Source: JAGOCV01 sp049445855 (GTDB lineage Bacteria > Pseudomonadota > Gammaproteobacteria > Burkholderiales > Burkholderiaceae_C). From it: a DNA stretch of 64,000 nucleotides. A model generated the notes under the pieces. It saw only the letters and a list, made by a program, of their open reading frames with translations. It ran no database searches and was not told the origin of the DNA. This document shows positions 28,001 through 32,239 of the stretch, piece after piece. The DNA lies in assembly GCF_049445855.1 (NCBI RefSeq), contig NZ_JBMSDV010000003.1, positions 434,001-498,000 on the forward strand. The letters run 5' to 3'. Made by a program: the position numbers and the translations under genes. How positions within the stretch are numbered: position 1 is the first letter of the stretch; every line of letters begins with the position of its first letter.

Positions 28001-29008
28001 CGTTGTGTTGCTGGCGTAGGTGACGAGGTTTCGGTCATCCAGGTTGATGCGGTCAAAGACCTCGCCGCCGTCCAGCGTGTCGTTGCCTTTGCCGCCGATG
28101 AGCGTGTCTGCACCATCACCGCCCATCAGCACGTTGTTGCCGGCATCGCCGACCAGCGTGTCGTTGTATTCCGAGCCGATGATGCCCTCGAAGCCGCTGA
28201 TGGTGTCGTTGCCGCCGCCGCCCGTTGCCAGCCCGGTGGCCAGGTTGACGTTCGCACCCGTGGTGGAGTTGTCGTAGCCCACCCAGTCGAAGATCCCGGT
28301 GTTGGTGATGTGGCCCTGCAGGATGTCGCTGAAGCGCGAGCCCGTCACAATCTCGAAATTGCTGATCGTGTCGTTACCGTCCGCACCCGTGACGACGCCG
28401 GTCTCCAGGCTGACCTGCACGCTGCCGTTCGCGTTGCCGTAATAGACCTCGTCGAAATTGCTGCCGCCGCCGTCCATGACGTCGTTGCCCAGACCGCCGC
28501 CCATGGCGTCTTCGCCCGCGCCGCCGGTCAGTGTGTCGTTGTAGGCCGATCCCAACACTGCTTCGATGCCCGATAGCGTGTCGTTGCCGTCGCCGCCACT
28601 CACCACACCGGTGGCGAGGTTCACGTTCACGGCCGCGTTGGCATGCGTGTAGATCGCCACGTCGAAGCCCGCGCCGCCGGTGATGACATCGTTCCCCAGG
28701 CCGCCTTCGAAGTCGTTGTCGTCGGCGTTACCAGTGAGGGTGTCGTTGAACGACGAGCCCACTACCGCCTCGATGCTGACCAGCGTGTCCGTGCCTGCGC
28801 CGCCAGAAACGACGCCGCTCGCCAGGTTGACGTTCACACCGGCGGTGGCGCCACCATAGCTGGCGGTGTCAAAACCGTCGCCCCCATTGATCAGGTCATT
28901 GCCTGCCAGACCGATCAGGGTGTCTTCACCCCCGGAACCCATCAGGGTGTCATTTCCGACCTCGCCAATGAGCATGTCTTTGCCGAAGGTTCCATTGATG
29001 GCGGCCAT
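13022..29008 (-). CDS. Giant RTX (hemolysin-type Ca2+-binding repeat) protein, 5,328 residues, type I secretion substrate
   Basis: The gene is one uninterrupted frame of 15,987 bp. From the first residues it is built of GGxGxDxLx-type calcium-binding nonapeptides. Three regions are visible. Residues 1 to about 2,510 are super-repeats of beta-roll blocks separated by VNVNLATG...DTLxGIExVxGSxxNDTLTG modules. Residues about 2,510-4,815 carry sixteen DxYxVD...VENxxxTG modules and six larger YxVTRPNATDTxLV...LRNIExVxF modules. The last 510 residues have classical RTX repeats, two haemolysin-related linker segments and a C-terminal end DFLILA typical of uncleaved T1SS signals. It is Gly/Asp/Asn-rich with few Lys or Arg, and I noticed no Cys. 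The frame continues 38 codons upstream, but the ATG at 29008 has AGGGAAGAG before it. No catalytic, retention or LapG-type cleavage region is recognised. A secreted surface or matrix protein is inferred. Confidence 0.92.
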   Translation of the reverse strand: MAAINGTFGKDMLIGEVGNDTLMGSGGEDTLIGLAGNDLINGGDGFDTASYGGATAGVNVNLASGVVSGGAGTDTLVSIEAVVGSSFNDTLTGNADDNDFEGGLGNDVITGGAGFDVAIYTHANAAVNVNLATGVVSGGDGNDTLSGIEAVLGSAYNDTLTGGAGEDAMGGGLGNDVMDGGGSNFDEVYYGNANGSVQVSLETGVVTGADGNDTISNFEIVTGSRFSDILQGHITNTGIFDWVGYDNSTTGANVNLATGLATGGGGNDTISGFEGIIGSEYNDTLVGDAGNNVLMGGDGADTLIGGKGNDTLDGGEVFDRINLDDRNLVTYASNTTAGVNIDLSGITGNGGQGQGTATSADSGSDVLINISFLQGSNFNDTITGSSAMVFEQFEGGAGDDTINGGTITDTLNAVNGNRVSYQNAGAGVNVTLTFDEVTKAVGGTASGTATGNDTLVNINQVRGSAHADSIVGSSRSDLTELFEGRSGNDYINGGGGYDIARYDSASSGVNVNLVTGIGLDGDGGTDTLEGIEGIYGSDWNDTLIGGLAANGVTVSDGLSENFRGGRGNDLINGGQGYDRADYNSSTSGVFVQLNDTADGIGYDGFGGVDTLIGIEAVRGSAYDDTLIGSNTAPFESFEGREGNDSIDGQGGTDRVDYQNSTGAVNVNLATGVAQDGYGGTDTLKNIENVRGSRDFNDSITGNSANNSLQGLGGNDTLIGGAGNDTLDGGDGNDSLDGGTGNDLLIGGPGNDTLVGGDGDDTLIGGAGNNSIVGGNGRDIAYYLAATSSVTVNLQNGTATASAGADTLSGIEFVIGSNFDDNIIGSTAAETIGGGGGNDILNGGAGTYAAGTQNTVFYGDATGAVTVNLADGTVTGADGNDTISNFDNVVSSNFNDTFFGNANFNRVSYEASDFAVTASLATGLSSGGGGNDTFIGFEGLNGSGFNDSLTGDGNDNELVGGGGNDTLIGGGGNDLLRGGAGSDFLIGGTGNDTLDGGAVTDINLNDLNTASYTGNAAAVTVSLATGTATSADSGTDTLISIQVVQGSNFDDSITGSTTAILEQFEGFGGNDTIDGGAITDLINGDNSNRVTYQNAGTSANLNINLGANGINSGMATGTTGTDTLLNINQVRGSAGADTIIGSDRTDVTESFEGRGGNDSIDGMGGFDVIRYDQTNLNTGVVVNLSTHTASDGLGGTDTIFNIEGVFGSAYNDYLTGGDTLNGGAFIGDRNLIEVFRGGAGDDTIDGGVGFDRADYNTSNFGAYVQLGGSEVGFAYDGLGGYDTLLNIEAVRGSEYDDTLIGSNADLESFEGRAGNDSIDGRDGFDRVDYQTARSGVNVNLLTGLASDGYGGIDTLAGIESIRGSAFNDTLTGGDGDSEISGGFGNDSIVGGTGETLMEGGAGNDTLVGNAGGMSIASYANAASAVTVNLATGTATSATEGNDTLSNIKAVIGSSFNDTITGGAGNETIAGMGGNDSLNGGLGNNTVYYGDASGAMYIDLLAGSASGADGTDTLANFKNVIGTAFNDTMVGTTATDNMLDYSSADAGSFNSGVNVNLASGIATGSAGNDNFSLFEGVVGSDYNDTLIGDSGHNILLGGKGLDLINGGAGNDTLDGGAVTDRLGYLDANTVSYAASTGGVTVNLSGITGDGTTGQGTANDGMGGTDVLRNFNFVTGSANNDTITGSSALIFENIEGGLGDDSLNGGVITDLVNGDNANRVSYLSANGAVTVNLATGLSSGAAGNDTLTNFNQIRGSNYGDTLIGSDRTDISESFEGRNGADSIVGGGGIDIARYDNTTSAVHVNLADQRAYNDGSGAVDTLEGIEGVFGSIYGDSLVGGNAQGGVVTSDGLIEFFRGGAGNDTIDGGQGYDRADYTNSTSGAYVQLNGALDGFANDGLGGNDVLRNIEAVRGSDFNDTLMGSSAEFESFEGRAGNDLINGGGGVDRVDYQSARGAVNVNLGTGIGLDGEGGVDTLIGIENVRGSTFNDAIVGDGGANSLQGNSGNDNLAGGGGNDTLDGGAGDDTMAGGDGDDIYIVDSAGDRVFEQDQTGGTDSVWTSLSSYALTANVEKLLYTGTAAFTGTGNAGANSISGANGNDTLIGAEGNDTLAGNAGDDSLSGGAGADLLVGGAGNDTIDGGIVTDRINYTDVNTVYYANSTGAVTIDLSGITGIGNTGQGTASDGMGGTDVLRNVSFVQGSSYNDLITGSSALIFEQFEGGAGDDTIDGGAITDLINGDNANRVSYQNAGAGVLVNLGSEYAVGTATGTDTLLNINQVRGSNFADTITGSDRTDVTESFEGRAGADSINGMGGFDFARYDNAANGINVSLAAGRAYNDGHGSVDTLVGIEGVYGSNFADSIVGSDAEYEFFRGGAGNDTIDGGAGYDRVDYTSSTAGVNVKLNDSLDGTAADGLGGTDVLRNIEAVRGSAFNDTLTGSDTAAIESFEGREGNDFIDGRSGIDRADYQASRAGISVNMGLATVTVSDGYGSTDTLVGIENIRGSAFNDTITGSAGANFLEGGGGNDSIAGGAGNDTISAGTAGLTGSDTVDGGADTDTLQVLGAKADYIVTRPNATDTTLVNTTTGESILLRNIENIAFSDGTFSVPDVQAGNPSPFADSLTGTTGNDTLNGLAGNDTLVGLTGDDTYVVDTPNDVIVENEGEGIDNVRVAFAAAGTYVMAANVENAAIVAADGTALATAGVGITGNALDNVITGNSVANTLLGLEGNDTLDGGAGADSMAGGIGNDTYIVDSTSDIVTEALNAGTDTVLTSTTSLTLSANVENLAYTGTGAVAFTGTGNLLNNSIAGGIGNDTLSGLDGDDTLAGGAGNDSLLGGNGNDSLLGGDGHDTLVGGAGVNILEAGDGDDVYVVSSADDTVIEANGTDRVETTLTTYTLANLVENLSFTGTGNFTGTGNSGANSIVGGAGNDSLSGGGNVDTLIGGGGNDTLDGGIGDDVMIGGAGNDTYIVDSTLDTVTELAGGGTDTIVTSLTSYTLGAEVENLAYAGSADFTGNGNALANSITGSTGNDTLNGGAGVDTLAGGLGDDTYTIEAATDIVQEGVGAGDDTVRLNFTAAGSHTLAANVEKAVIVSANNIAMTVTGNELGNDITGNAGNSTLNGGAGNDTLRGMGGNDLLDGGADVDTAFVLGTKASYTISRTSLTDTTLVNGVTGENIILRNIENVQFSDVLETIGQVNNNQPSIFNDVLTGTSGNDTLNGLAGADTLVGLAGDDTYVIDNVGDVITEAFDEGTDTAEVGLTAAGNYVLGANVENGTITNATAGVTLTGNALNNRLTTWTPGANNTLAGGLGDDTYFIDSTADVVVEGLNAGTDSVSLVLTTAGTYTMTANVENLFINSGASLAVNAIGNELGNQIYGGAAANSISGAGGDDVILGGGGNDTLDGGAGNDQLRGEAGNNSLIGGLGNDTLYAGTGNDTMDGGADSGSQGDWLVMAGLKSDYTISRPNATDTLLVHKTLGTTTLLRGIETIEFLSEGTFTLAEVQAGNPSPFADLLTGTVGNDTIDGLAGIDTMVGLTGDDTYVVDNLADVVTEALNEGTDLVNVALIASGFYTLGANVENGTVTASTALTVGITGNDLDNVLTGNAGANSLSGGLGNDSLSGGAGVDTLVGGDGNDTLDGGVGADNLAGGLGNDVYIIDSASDVVTEALNAGTDRVELAFTAAGSYTLTVNVENATVTAANTIAVSVTGNDLANNIAGNDAANTLLGGIGNDTLSGNGGNDSLDGGVGDDSVEGGAGNDTLVSSAGVDTLIGGEGNDVYVVNIATTTVTELADEGTDRVDTNLTTYTLGSNLENLTYTGTLAFTGTGNGLDNSITGAGGNDSLTGGDGNDTLVGNAGNDTLDGGTGNDSMVGGLGNDTYIVDAVGDVVVEAVGGGIDTVLTSLTTYTLGTEVENVTYTGSADFVGTGNGLANVITGSTGDDTLVGGVGNDTLLGGDGADSLDGGAGIDSMTGGLGNDTYVLDVGSDIVVEAAVSGDDTALLAFTTAGAYVMAANLENATVTAANTIAVNVTGNDLANTITGNGAANSISAGLGNDTVDGGAGNDTIDGGAGNDSLTGGLGNDSLQGGAGDDTLDAGTGIDIVDGGADNDRLVMTGNYAQYTVTRPNATDTRLVSVALGQDVTLRNVELVQFADGVRTMGQVWGNFPSIFDDGISLGAGNDSVDALAGNDTVFGGDGNDTLIGNAGNDSLDGGTGDDSLVGGLGNDTFVVDSVGDVVVELAGGGTDTVQTTLAAYTLGTEVENLTYTGSGNFTGTGNAGLNVITGGTGNDSLSGGAGNDTLLGNAGSDTLDGGAGVDSMLGGEGDDVYVLDVPTDIVSEAVNAGRDSVVINFATTGAYTLTANAEDAVVTSGITVQVTVNGNELANSILGHAGVDILSGGLGDDTLDGSVGNDTLDGGAGNDSLIGGTGNDSIQGGTGNDTLVAGNGTSILDGGADSDIVRVLGNFADYVVTRTTATDTVLTSASYGTVTLRNIEQVQFADVLMEMYQVQNNTASNFADTLVGTGASESLDGLLGNDSITGQGGNDTLNGGGSSDTLVGGMGDDLYIVDIATDVVVEADAEGTDQVNVAFTAAGTYVMTANVENATITSNVTGVNVTGNELNNLIIGGAGANALVGGAGNDTLIGGAGSDVMTGGDGDDEYELDVASDSVVEAATANSGIDTVKLAFTSTSSYTMTANVENAVVTSTGSFAVNVTGNASNNTITGHYGANNISALAGDDTIYGMGGNDTIDGGMGNDLLQLDGVLTDYAITRPSTTTTLFTRMATGEVISVSNVENIEFTSAPGPVTLASLLAQIGSPGADTLSGGTASDTLSGAAGNDSLAGGAGDDDLQGGDGLDTLWGGAGNDILDGGAGNDTYLFNIGDGDDIIDQNDALSTGDVVLIGSPVGNYASGETTLTRGWHSYNDLVITVSSGSPGAEQADHMVINDFFLNDALNSAGAIDLIRFAVDNSTLSQAQIMAELLKGTSGDDWLRGYEASADSINGGAGNDTIGGAGGNDTLIGGQGNDILYGDAGNDSLDGSSGNDSLFGGEGNDILVGGTGNDALAGGNGNDTYAFALSGTSALNSNHDVITDSAGDADAVTFSAGILASATQVARSGNDLVVRFGASAHDSLTIENYFSSPGSGATATGSGLIEKFNFADGTSWASTSVLQKVLAATDGDDFISGYLGGENLSGGNGNDTLYGNEGNDSILGGAGNDQLFGGIGNDTLSGGAGNDTLSGGDGADRFVLDSATGVDVITDFVSGIDKIAISKSVFSSISGSVGSSATLASLGSAVSYDSATGALTYDADGAGGSGPLTIAIIGQSTHPATLSSDFLILA
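14560..21400 (-). repeat. RTX middle region: sixteen DxYxVD-VEN modules and six TRPNATDT-LRNIE modules
   Basis: Six larger modules have the form GGADxDxxxVLG..YxVTRPNATDTxLV...LRNIExVxF...NPSPFADxLTG. Their anchors lie near 21300, 19530, 18610, 16640, 15600 and 14700. Between them are modules of the form GNDTYIVDSxxDxVTEALNAGTD...YTLxANVENLxYTGT. I count 16 here plus one upstream near 22900. Spacing between the six is irregular (roughly 0.9-2 kb), because different numbers of small modules lie between them. Confidence 0.8.
21489..22571 (-). repeat. RTX super-repeat core, copy 4
   Basis: Module order is again the same. The anchor (22445) is 1,566 bp (522 codons) after that of copy 3. In place of the usual leading modules, this copy is preceded by one DIYIVDS...VEKLLYTG module of the kind that fills the second half of the protein. 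Confidence 0.85.
23038..24138 (-). repeat. RTX super-repeat core, copy 3
   Basis: Module order is again the same. The anchor (24011) is 1,884 bp (628 codons) after that of copy 2. GITGDGTTGQGTANDGMGGTD resembles copies 1 and 4 more than copy 2, so the copies form a mosaic rather than a simple divergence series. Confidence 0.85.
24895..25993 (-). repeat. RTX super-repeat core, copy 2
   Basis: The module order is the same as in copy 1. The anchor at 25895 is 2,010 bp (670 codons) from the copy 1 anchor. The core is preceded by the same leading modules (YYGDATGAVTVNLADG, VSYEASDFAVTASLATG) that precede copy 1 in related form. Confidence 0.85.
26905..28031 (-). repeat. RTX super-repeat core, copy 1
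   Basis: About 375 codons run from the NLVTYAS/GITG block to the IENVRGSxxFND block. The order of modules is GITG...FEQFEGG, NRVSYQNAG...NINQVRGS, ELFEGRSG...DIARYD, IEGIYGS...FRGGRG, DRADYN...IEAVRGS, FEGREG...DRVDYQN...IENVRGS. The same order recurs in copies 2-4. The anchor GATCAG is at 27905. Confidence 0.85.
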
Positions 29009-29182
29009 AAGTTCTCTTCCCTCTCGGTGCTTGTGCGGACCCATCGCGGGCCGGCGGAATGCCAGTTGTAAGATTTTGCAACTAGTTCTCACACTATCAG
29101 CAGTCGGTGTCGTCAGCATCACACAAATAGGTGAGTCGTTACGAATTAGGTGTAAACCCTAGGACTTTGGTGTGAGTTCGCT

Positions 29183-29212
29183 TTGACCTCCTGCAATGAA
29201 ATGCCGCAAAAT
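29183..29212 (+). promoter_or_regulatory. Predicted sigma-70 promoter of the TetR/acyl-CoA operon
   Basis: TTGACC (29183-29188) and CAAAAT (29207-29212) are separated by 18 bp in an AT-richer stretch. The predicted operator starts 2 bp downstream of the -10 box, and the tetR start codon is at 29242. The rest of the 233-bp divergent gap (29009-29241) must also hold the RTX promoter on the other strand. There I saw only a weak AGTTG/CAACT inverted repeat at 29064-29083 and no convincing boxes. Confidence 0.5.
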
Positions 29213-29213
29213 A

Positions 29214-29225
29214 GAACGACCGTTC
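29214..29225. promoter_or_regulatory. Predicted TetR operator
   Basis: GAACGACCGTTC is an inverted repeat, GAACG-N2-CGTTC, of the size and form bound by many TetR repressors of fatty-acid and acyl-CoA operons. It lies between the predicted -10 box and the tetR ATG, so bound repressor would block transcription of the regulator and the genes after it. Confidence 0.6.
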
Positions 29226-29241
29226 GTTTTATTTTTCGAGC

Positions 29242-29913
29242 ATGTCCGCCACCCCCGTTTCTGACCGTCCTGACAAAGCCACGCGTTCGCGCCGTACGTC
29301 GGCCAGCGACACGGGCCGTGCCATGCAGAAAGGCCAGCAGACCAAGGCTGCCATCGTCGATGCCGCTTTGGGGCTGGCCACGCAGATCGGCTTGGAAGGC
29401 CTGTCCATCGGCGCGCTGGCCGAGGTGACGAACATGAGCAAGTCGGGCGTGTTCGCCCACTTCGGCTCGCGCGAGGAATTGCAGATTTCCGTCATCCGCG
29501 AATACCACACGCGCTTCGAGGCGGAGGTGTTCTTCCCCGCCATGCAGGCGCCGCGCGGCCTGCCGCGACTGCGCGCGCTGTTCGCCAACTGGATGAAGCG
29601 CACCTCGGTCGAGATCGACTCGGGCTGCCTCTATATCAGTGGCGCCGTGGAGTTCGACGACCGCACCGGCCCCGTGCGCGATGCGCTGGCGAGTTCGGTG
29701 CAGACCTGGCTGGCCGCCATGCGCCGTGCCGTGGTGCAGGCCAAGGCCGAGGGCCATCTGGTGGCCACGCTGGACGAAGACCAGCTGCTCTTCGAAATCC
29801 ACAGCCTCATCCTCGGCCTGCATTACGAGGCGCGCTTCCTCAAGACGCCGGGCTCCATCGAGCGCGGCGTGCGCGGCTTCGACAACATCATCCATCCCTA
29901 TATCAAGGAGTAA
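29242..29913 (+). CDS. TetR-family regulator of the acyl-CoA degradation cluster
   Basis: A protein of 223 residues with a Ser/Thr/Arg-rich N-terminal tail of about 28 residues. The TetR helix-turn-helix (TKAAIVDAALGLATQIGLEGLS to MSKSGVFAHFGSREEL, about residues 35-80) and a ligand domain with a TetR_C-like WMKRTSVEIDSGCLY segment follow. It lies 3 bp upstream of the acyl-CoA dehydrogenase gene and is almost certainly co-transcribed with it. Repressors in this position usually sense acyl-CoA. An operator-like palindrome 16 bp upstream of its start suggests autoregulation. Confidence 0.9.
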   Translation: MSATPVSDRPDKATRSRRTSASDTGRAMQKGQQTKAAIVDAALGLATQIGLEGLSIGALAEVTNMSKSGVFAHFGSREELQISVIREYHTRFEAEVFFPAMQAPRGLPRLRALFANWMKRTSVEIDSGCLYISGAVEFDDRTGPVRDALASSVQTWLAAMRRAVVQAKAEGHLVATLDEDQLLFEIHSLILGLHYEARFLKTPGSIERGVRGFDNIIHPYIKE

Positions 29914-29916
29914 GAC

Positions 29917-31713
29917 ATGCCTACCTACAACCCGCCGCTGCGTGACATGCAGTTCCTGCTGCACGAAGTCTTCAAGGTCGAAGACGAGTTCAAGGCCATG
30001 CCCGTGCATGCCGAGACCGACGCGGACACCATGAACGCAGTGCTGGAAGAGGCGGGCAAGTTCGCCGCCGAAGTGACCTTTCCGCTGAACATCAGCGGTG
30101 ACACCGAAGGCTGTGTGCTGGACAAGACCACGCATGAAGTGAAGCCGCCCAAGGGCTTCAAGGAGGCGTATGCCAAGTATGTCGAAGGCGGCTGGCCGGC
30201 GCTGTCGTGCCTGCCCGAGTTCGGCGGCCAGGGCCTGCCTTATGTGATGAACCAGTGCGTGTACGAGATGCTCAACAGCGCCAACCAGGCGTGGACGATG
30301 TACCCGGGCCTGTCGCACGGCGCATACGAGGCGCTGGTGGCGCACGGTACCGACGAGCAGAAGAAGACCTACCTGCCCAAGCTGGTGAGCGGCGAGTGGA
30401 CCGGCACCATGTGCCTGACCGAACCGCACTGCGGCACCGACCTCGGCATGCTGCGCACCAGGGCCGAGCCGCAGGCCGACGGCACCTACAAGATCACCGG
30501 CAACAAGATCTTCATCTCGGCCGGCGAGCACGACATGACCGAGAACATCATCCACCTGGTGCTCGCGCGACTGCCGGATGCGCCCAAGGGCAGCAAGGGC
30601 ATCAGCCTGTTCGTGGTGCCCAAGTTCAATCTCAAGGCCGACGGCAGCATCGGCACACGCAACCCGATCTATTGCACGGGCCTCGAGCACAAGATGGGCA
30701 TCCACGGCAACGCCACCGCGCAGATCGCGCTGGACGGCGCGGTGGGTACGCTGGTGGGCCAGCCCAACAAGGGCCTCGCCGCCATGTTCGTGATGATGAA
30801 CGCCGCGCGCCTGGGCGTGGGCAACCAGTCGCTGGGCCTGACCGAAGTGGCCTACCAGAACGCGCTGGCCTACGCCAAGGACCGCCTGCAAAGCCGTTCG
30901 CTCTCGGGTCCCAAGGCCAAGGACAAGGAAGCCGACCCGATCATCGTGCACCCCGACGTGCGCAAGATGCTGCTCACCGCCAAGGCGTATGCCGAAGGCG
31001 GCCGCGCGCTGCAGATCTTCTGCACGCTGCTGCTGGACAAGGCGCACAACCACCCCGACGAGAAGGTGAAGAAGGACAGCGACGAGCTGGTTGCGCTGCT
31101 CACCCCCATCGTGAAGGCCTTCATCACCGACAACGGCCACATCGCCACCAACGCCTGCATGCAGGTCTTCGGCGGCCACGGCTTCATCAAGGAATGGGGC
31201 ATGGAGCAGTACGTGCGCGACAACCGCATCAACATGATCTACGAAGGCACGAACACCGTGCAGTCGCTGGACCTGCTGGGCCGCAAGATCCTGGGCAACA
31301 ACGGTGCGACGCTCAAGAAGTTCGGCAAGCTGATCGCCGGGCTGGTGGAAGAAGAGGGCGTCAACGAGAAGATGGCCGAGTTCATCAACCCGCTGGGCTA
31401 CCTTGGCGAGCAGATGACCAAGTTCACCACCGAGATCGGTTTCAAGGGTTACCAGAATCCGGACGAAGTGGGCGCCGCTGCGGTGGACTACCTGCGTGTG
31501 GCAGGACACCTGGTGTTCGCGTACCTGTTCGCACGCATGGCACAGGTCGCGCTGCGTGAGATCGCCGCCGGCAACACCGACCCGTTCTACAGGGCCAAAC
31601 TGCAGACCGCGCGTTTCTACTTCGCCAAGTTGTTCCCCGAAACCTCGACGCTGATGCGCACCGCGCGCGCGGGTAGCAAGGTGCTGATGGACACCGACGC
31701 AGCACTGGCATGA
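29917..31713 (+). CDS. Acyl-CoA dehydrogenase (long FadE/DmdC-like form)
   Basis: The product is 598 residues with an N-terminal ACDH extension (YNPPLRDMQFLLHEVF), an FAD/acyl-CoA core (MCLTEPHCGTDLGMLRTRA, ISAGEHDM), and catalytic Glu443 in MIYEGTNTVQ. A C-terminal helical extension takes it beyond the usual 380-residue form. This layout matches broad-specificity enzymes close to 3-methylmercaptopropionyl-CoA dehydrogenase (DmdC) and long-chain FadE-like enzymes. It catalyses the first, FAD-linked oxidation of beta-oxidation. A TAAG-linked 3-bp gap separates it from tetR, and its stop overlaps the start of the DUF2147 gene. Confidence 0.92.
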   Translation: MPTYNPPLRDMQFLLHEVFKVEDEFKAMPVHAETDADTMNAVLEEAGKFAAEVTFPLNISGDTEGCVLDKTTHEVKPPKGFKEAYAKYVEGGWPALSCLPEFGGQGLPYVMNQCVYEMLNSANQAWTMYPGLSHGAYEALVAHGTDEQKKTYLPKLVSGEWTGTMCLTEPHCGTDLGMLRTRAEPQADGTYKITGNKIFISAGEHDMTENIIHLVLARLPDAPKGSKGISLFVVPKFNLKADGSIGTRNPIYCTGLEHKMGIHGNATAQIALDGAVGTLVGQPNKGLAAMFVMMNAARLGVGNQSLGLTEVAYQNALAYAKDRLQSRSLSGPKAKDKEADPIIVHPDVRKMLLTAKAYAEGGRALQIFCTLLLDKAHNHPDEKVKKDSDELVALLTPIVKAFITDNGHIATNACMQVFGGHGFIKEWGMEQYVRDNRINMIYEGTNTVQSLDLLGRKILGNNGATLKKFGKLIAGLVEEEGVNEKMAEFINPLGYLGEQMTKFTTEIGFKGYQNPDEVGAAAVDYLRVAGHLVFAYLFARMAQVALREIAAGNTDPFYRAKLQTARFYFAKLFPETSTLMRTARAGSKVLMDTDAALA

Positions 31714-32213
31714 CATACGACCACCCCCGAAGCGCCTTCGGCGCCTCCCCCTCGAGGGGGCGCAATCTGCGGCCCGGCAGAGCCGGTTCCGCGATTGCCC
31801 TGGCCCTGATGATGTTCGCGGGGCATGCGTTCGCGCAGATGTCGCCTGTCGGCACCTGGCGCAGCGTGGATGACAAGACCGGCGAGTTCAAGGCCGAGAT
31901 CCGTATCTTCGAATCCGGCGGCGCGCTGAACGGCCGCATCGAGAAACTGCTGCGCACCCATGTCAAGCAGGACCAGACCTGCGACGAATGCACCGACGAC
32001 CGCAAGGGCCAGCGCGTGGTGGGGATGGAGATCATCCGCGGGGCGAAGAAGGCCGAGGGCAAGGACGTGTGGGAGAACGGCAAGATCCTCGACCCCGAGA
32101 ACGGCAAGGAATACGCACTTCGCATGACGCCCGTCGACAACGGCAGCAAGCTCGAGGTGCGCGGCTCCATCCTCTTCATCGGCCGCACGCAGACCTGGGT
32201 GCGCGTGCAGTAA
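31710..32213 (+). CDS. DUF2147 family secreted protein with a repeat-derived N-terminus
   Basis: As called from ATG 31710 the product is 167 residues. A hydrophobic segment (SAIALALMMFAGHAFA|Q) acts as signal peptide and is followed by a DUF2147 domain (SPVGTWRSVDDKTGEFKAEI, GRIEKLL, GMEIIRGAKKAEG, NGKEYALRMTP, GRTQTWVRV). The function of DUF2147 proteins is not established; they are small periplasmic beta-rich proteins. The first 27 codons lie largely inside a 69-bp intergenic palindromic element (31722-31790). They are therefore either a novel leader made from a repeat, or not translated and the true start lies at ATG 31807/31810 with a truncated signal. The call of the domain is secure; the start is not. 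Confidence 0.8.
   Translation: MTYDHPRSAFGASPSRGRNLRPGRAGSAIALALMMFAGHAFAQMSPVGTWRSVDDKTGEFKAEIRIFESGGALNGRIEKLLRTHVKQDQTCDECTDDRKGQRVVGMEIIRGAKKAEGKDVWENGKILDPENGKEYALRMTPVDNGSKLEVRGSILFIGRTQTWVRVQ
31722..31790 (+). repeat. 69-bp palindromic intergenic element, copy A
   Basis: This copy matches copy B (54276-54344) at 59 of 69 positions by hand alignment. It contains three short hairpins: GCGCC-TTC-GGCGC, CCCCCTCGAGGGGG and CCGGC-AGA-GCCGG. It begins 8 nt after the acyl-CoA dehydrogenase stop codon. It is read through by the DUF2147 frame. Confidence 0.85.
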
Positions 32214-32239
32214 ACCAACATACCAAACAGGAAGTTTCC

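Noticed and set aside
14969..28576. Many long open frames on the + strand opposite the RTX gene, the longest 16679-19585 (968 codons)
   Set aside because: They are mirror images of the GC-rich RTX repeats, with low-complexity Val/Ala/Gly/Arg or Ser/Pro-rich products and no domain, start site or ribosome site.
13100..29000. Regular repeated pattern considered as CRISPR or a DNA satellite
   Set aside because: Repeats are in frame, vary at third positions and encode GGxGxD nonapeptides, so they are protein repeats.
29009..29122. RTX start 38 codons upstream at 29122
   Set aside because: That extension is not RTX-like and lacks a ribosome site; AGGGAAGAG precedes the ATG at 29008.
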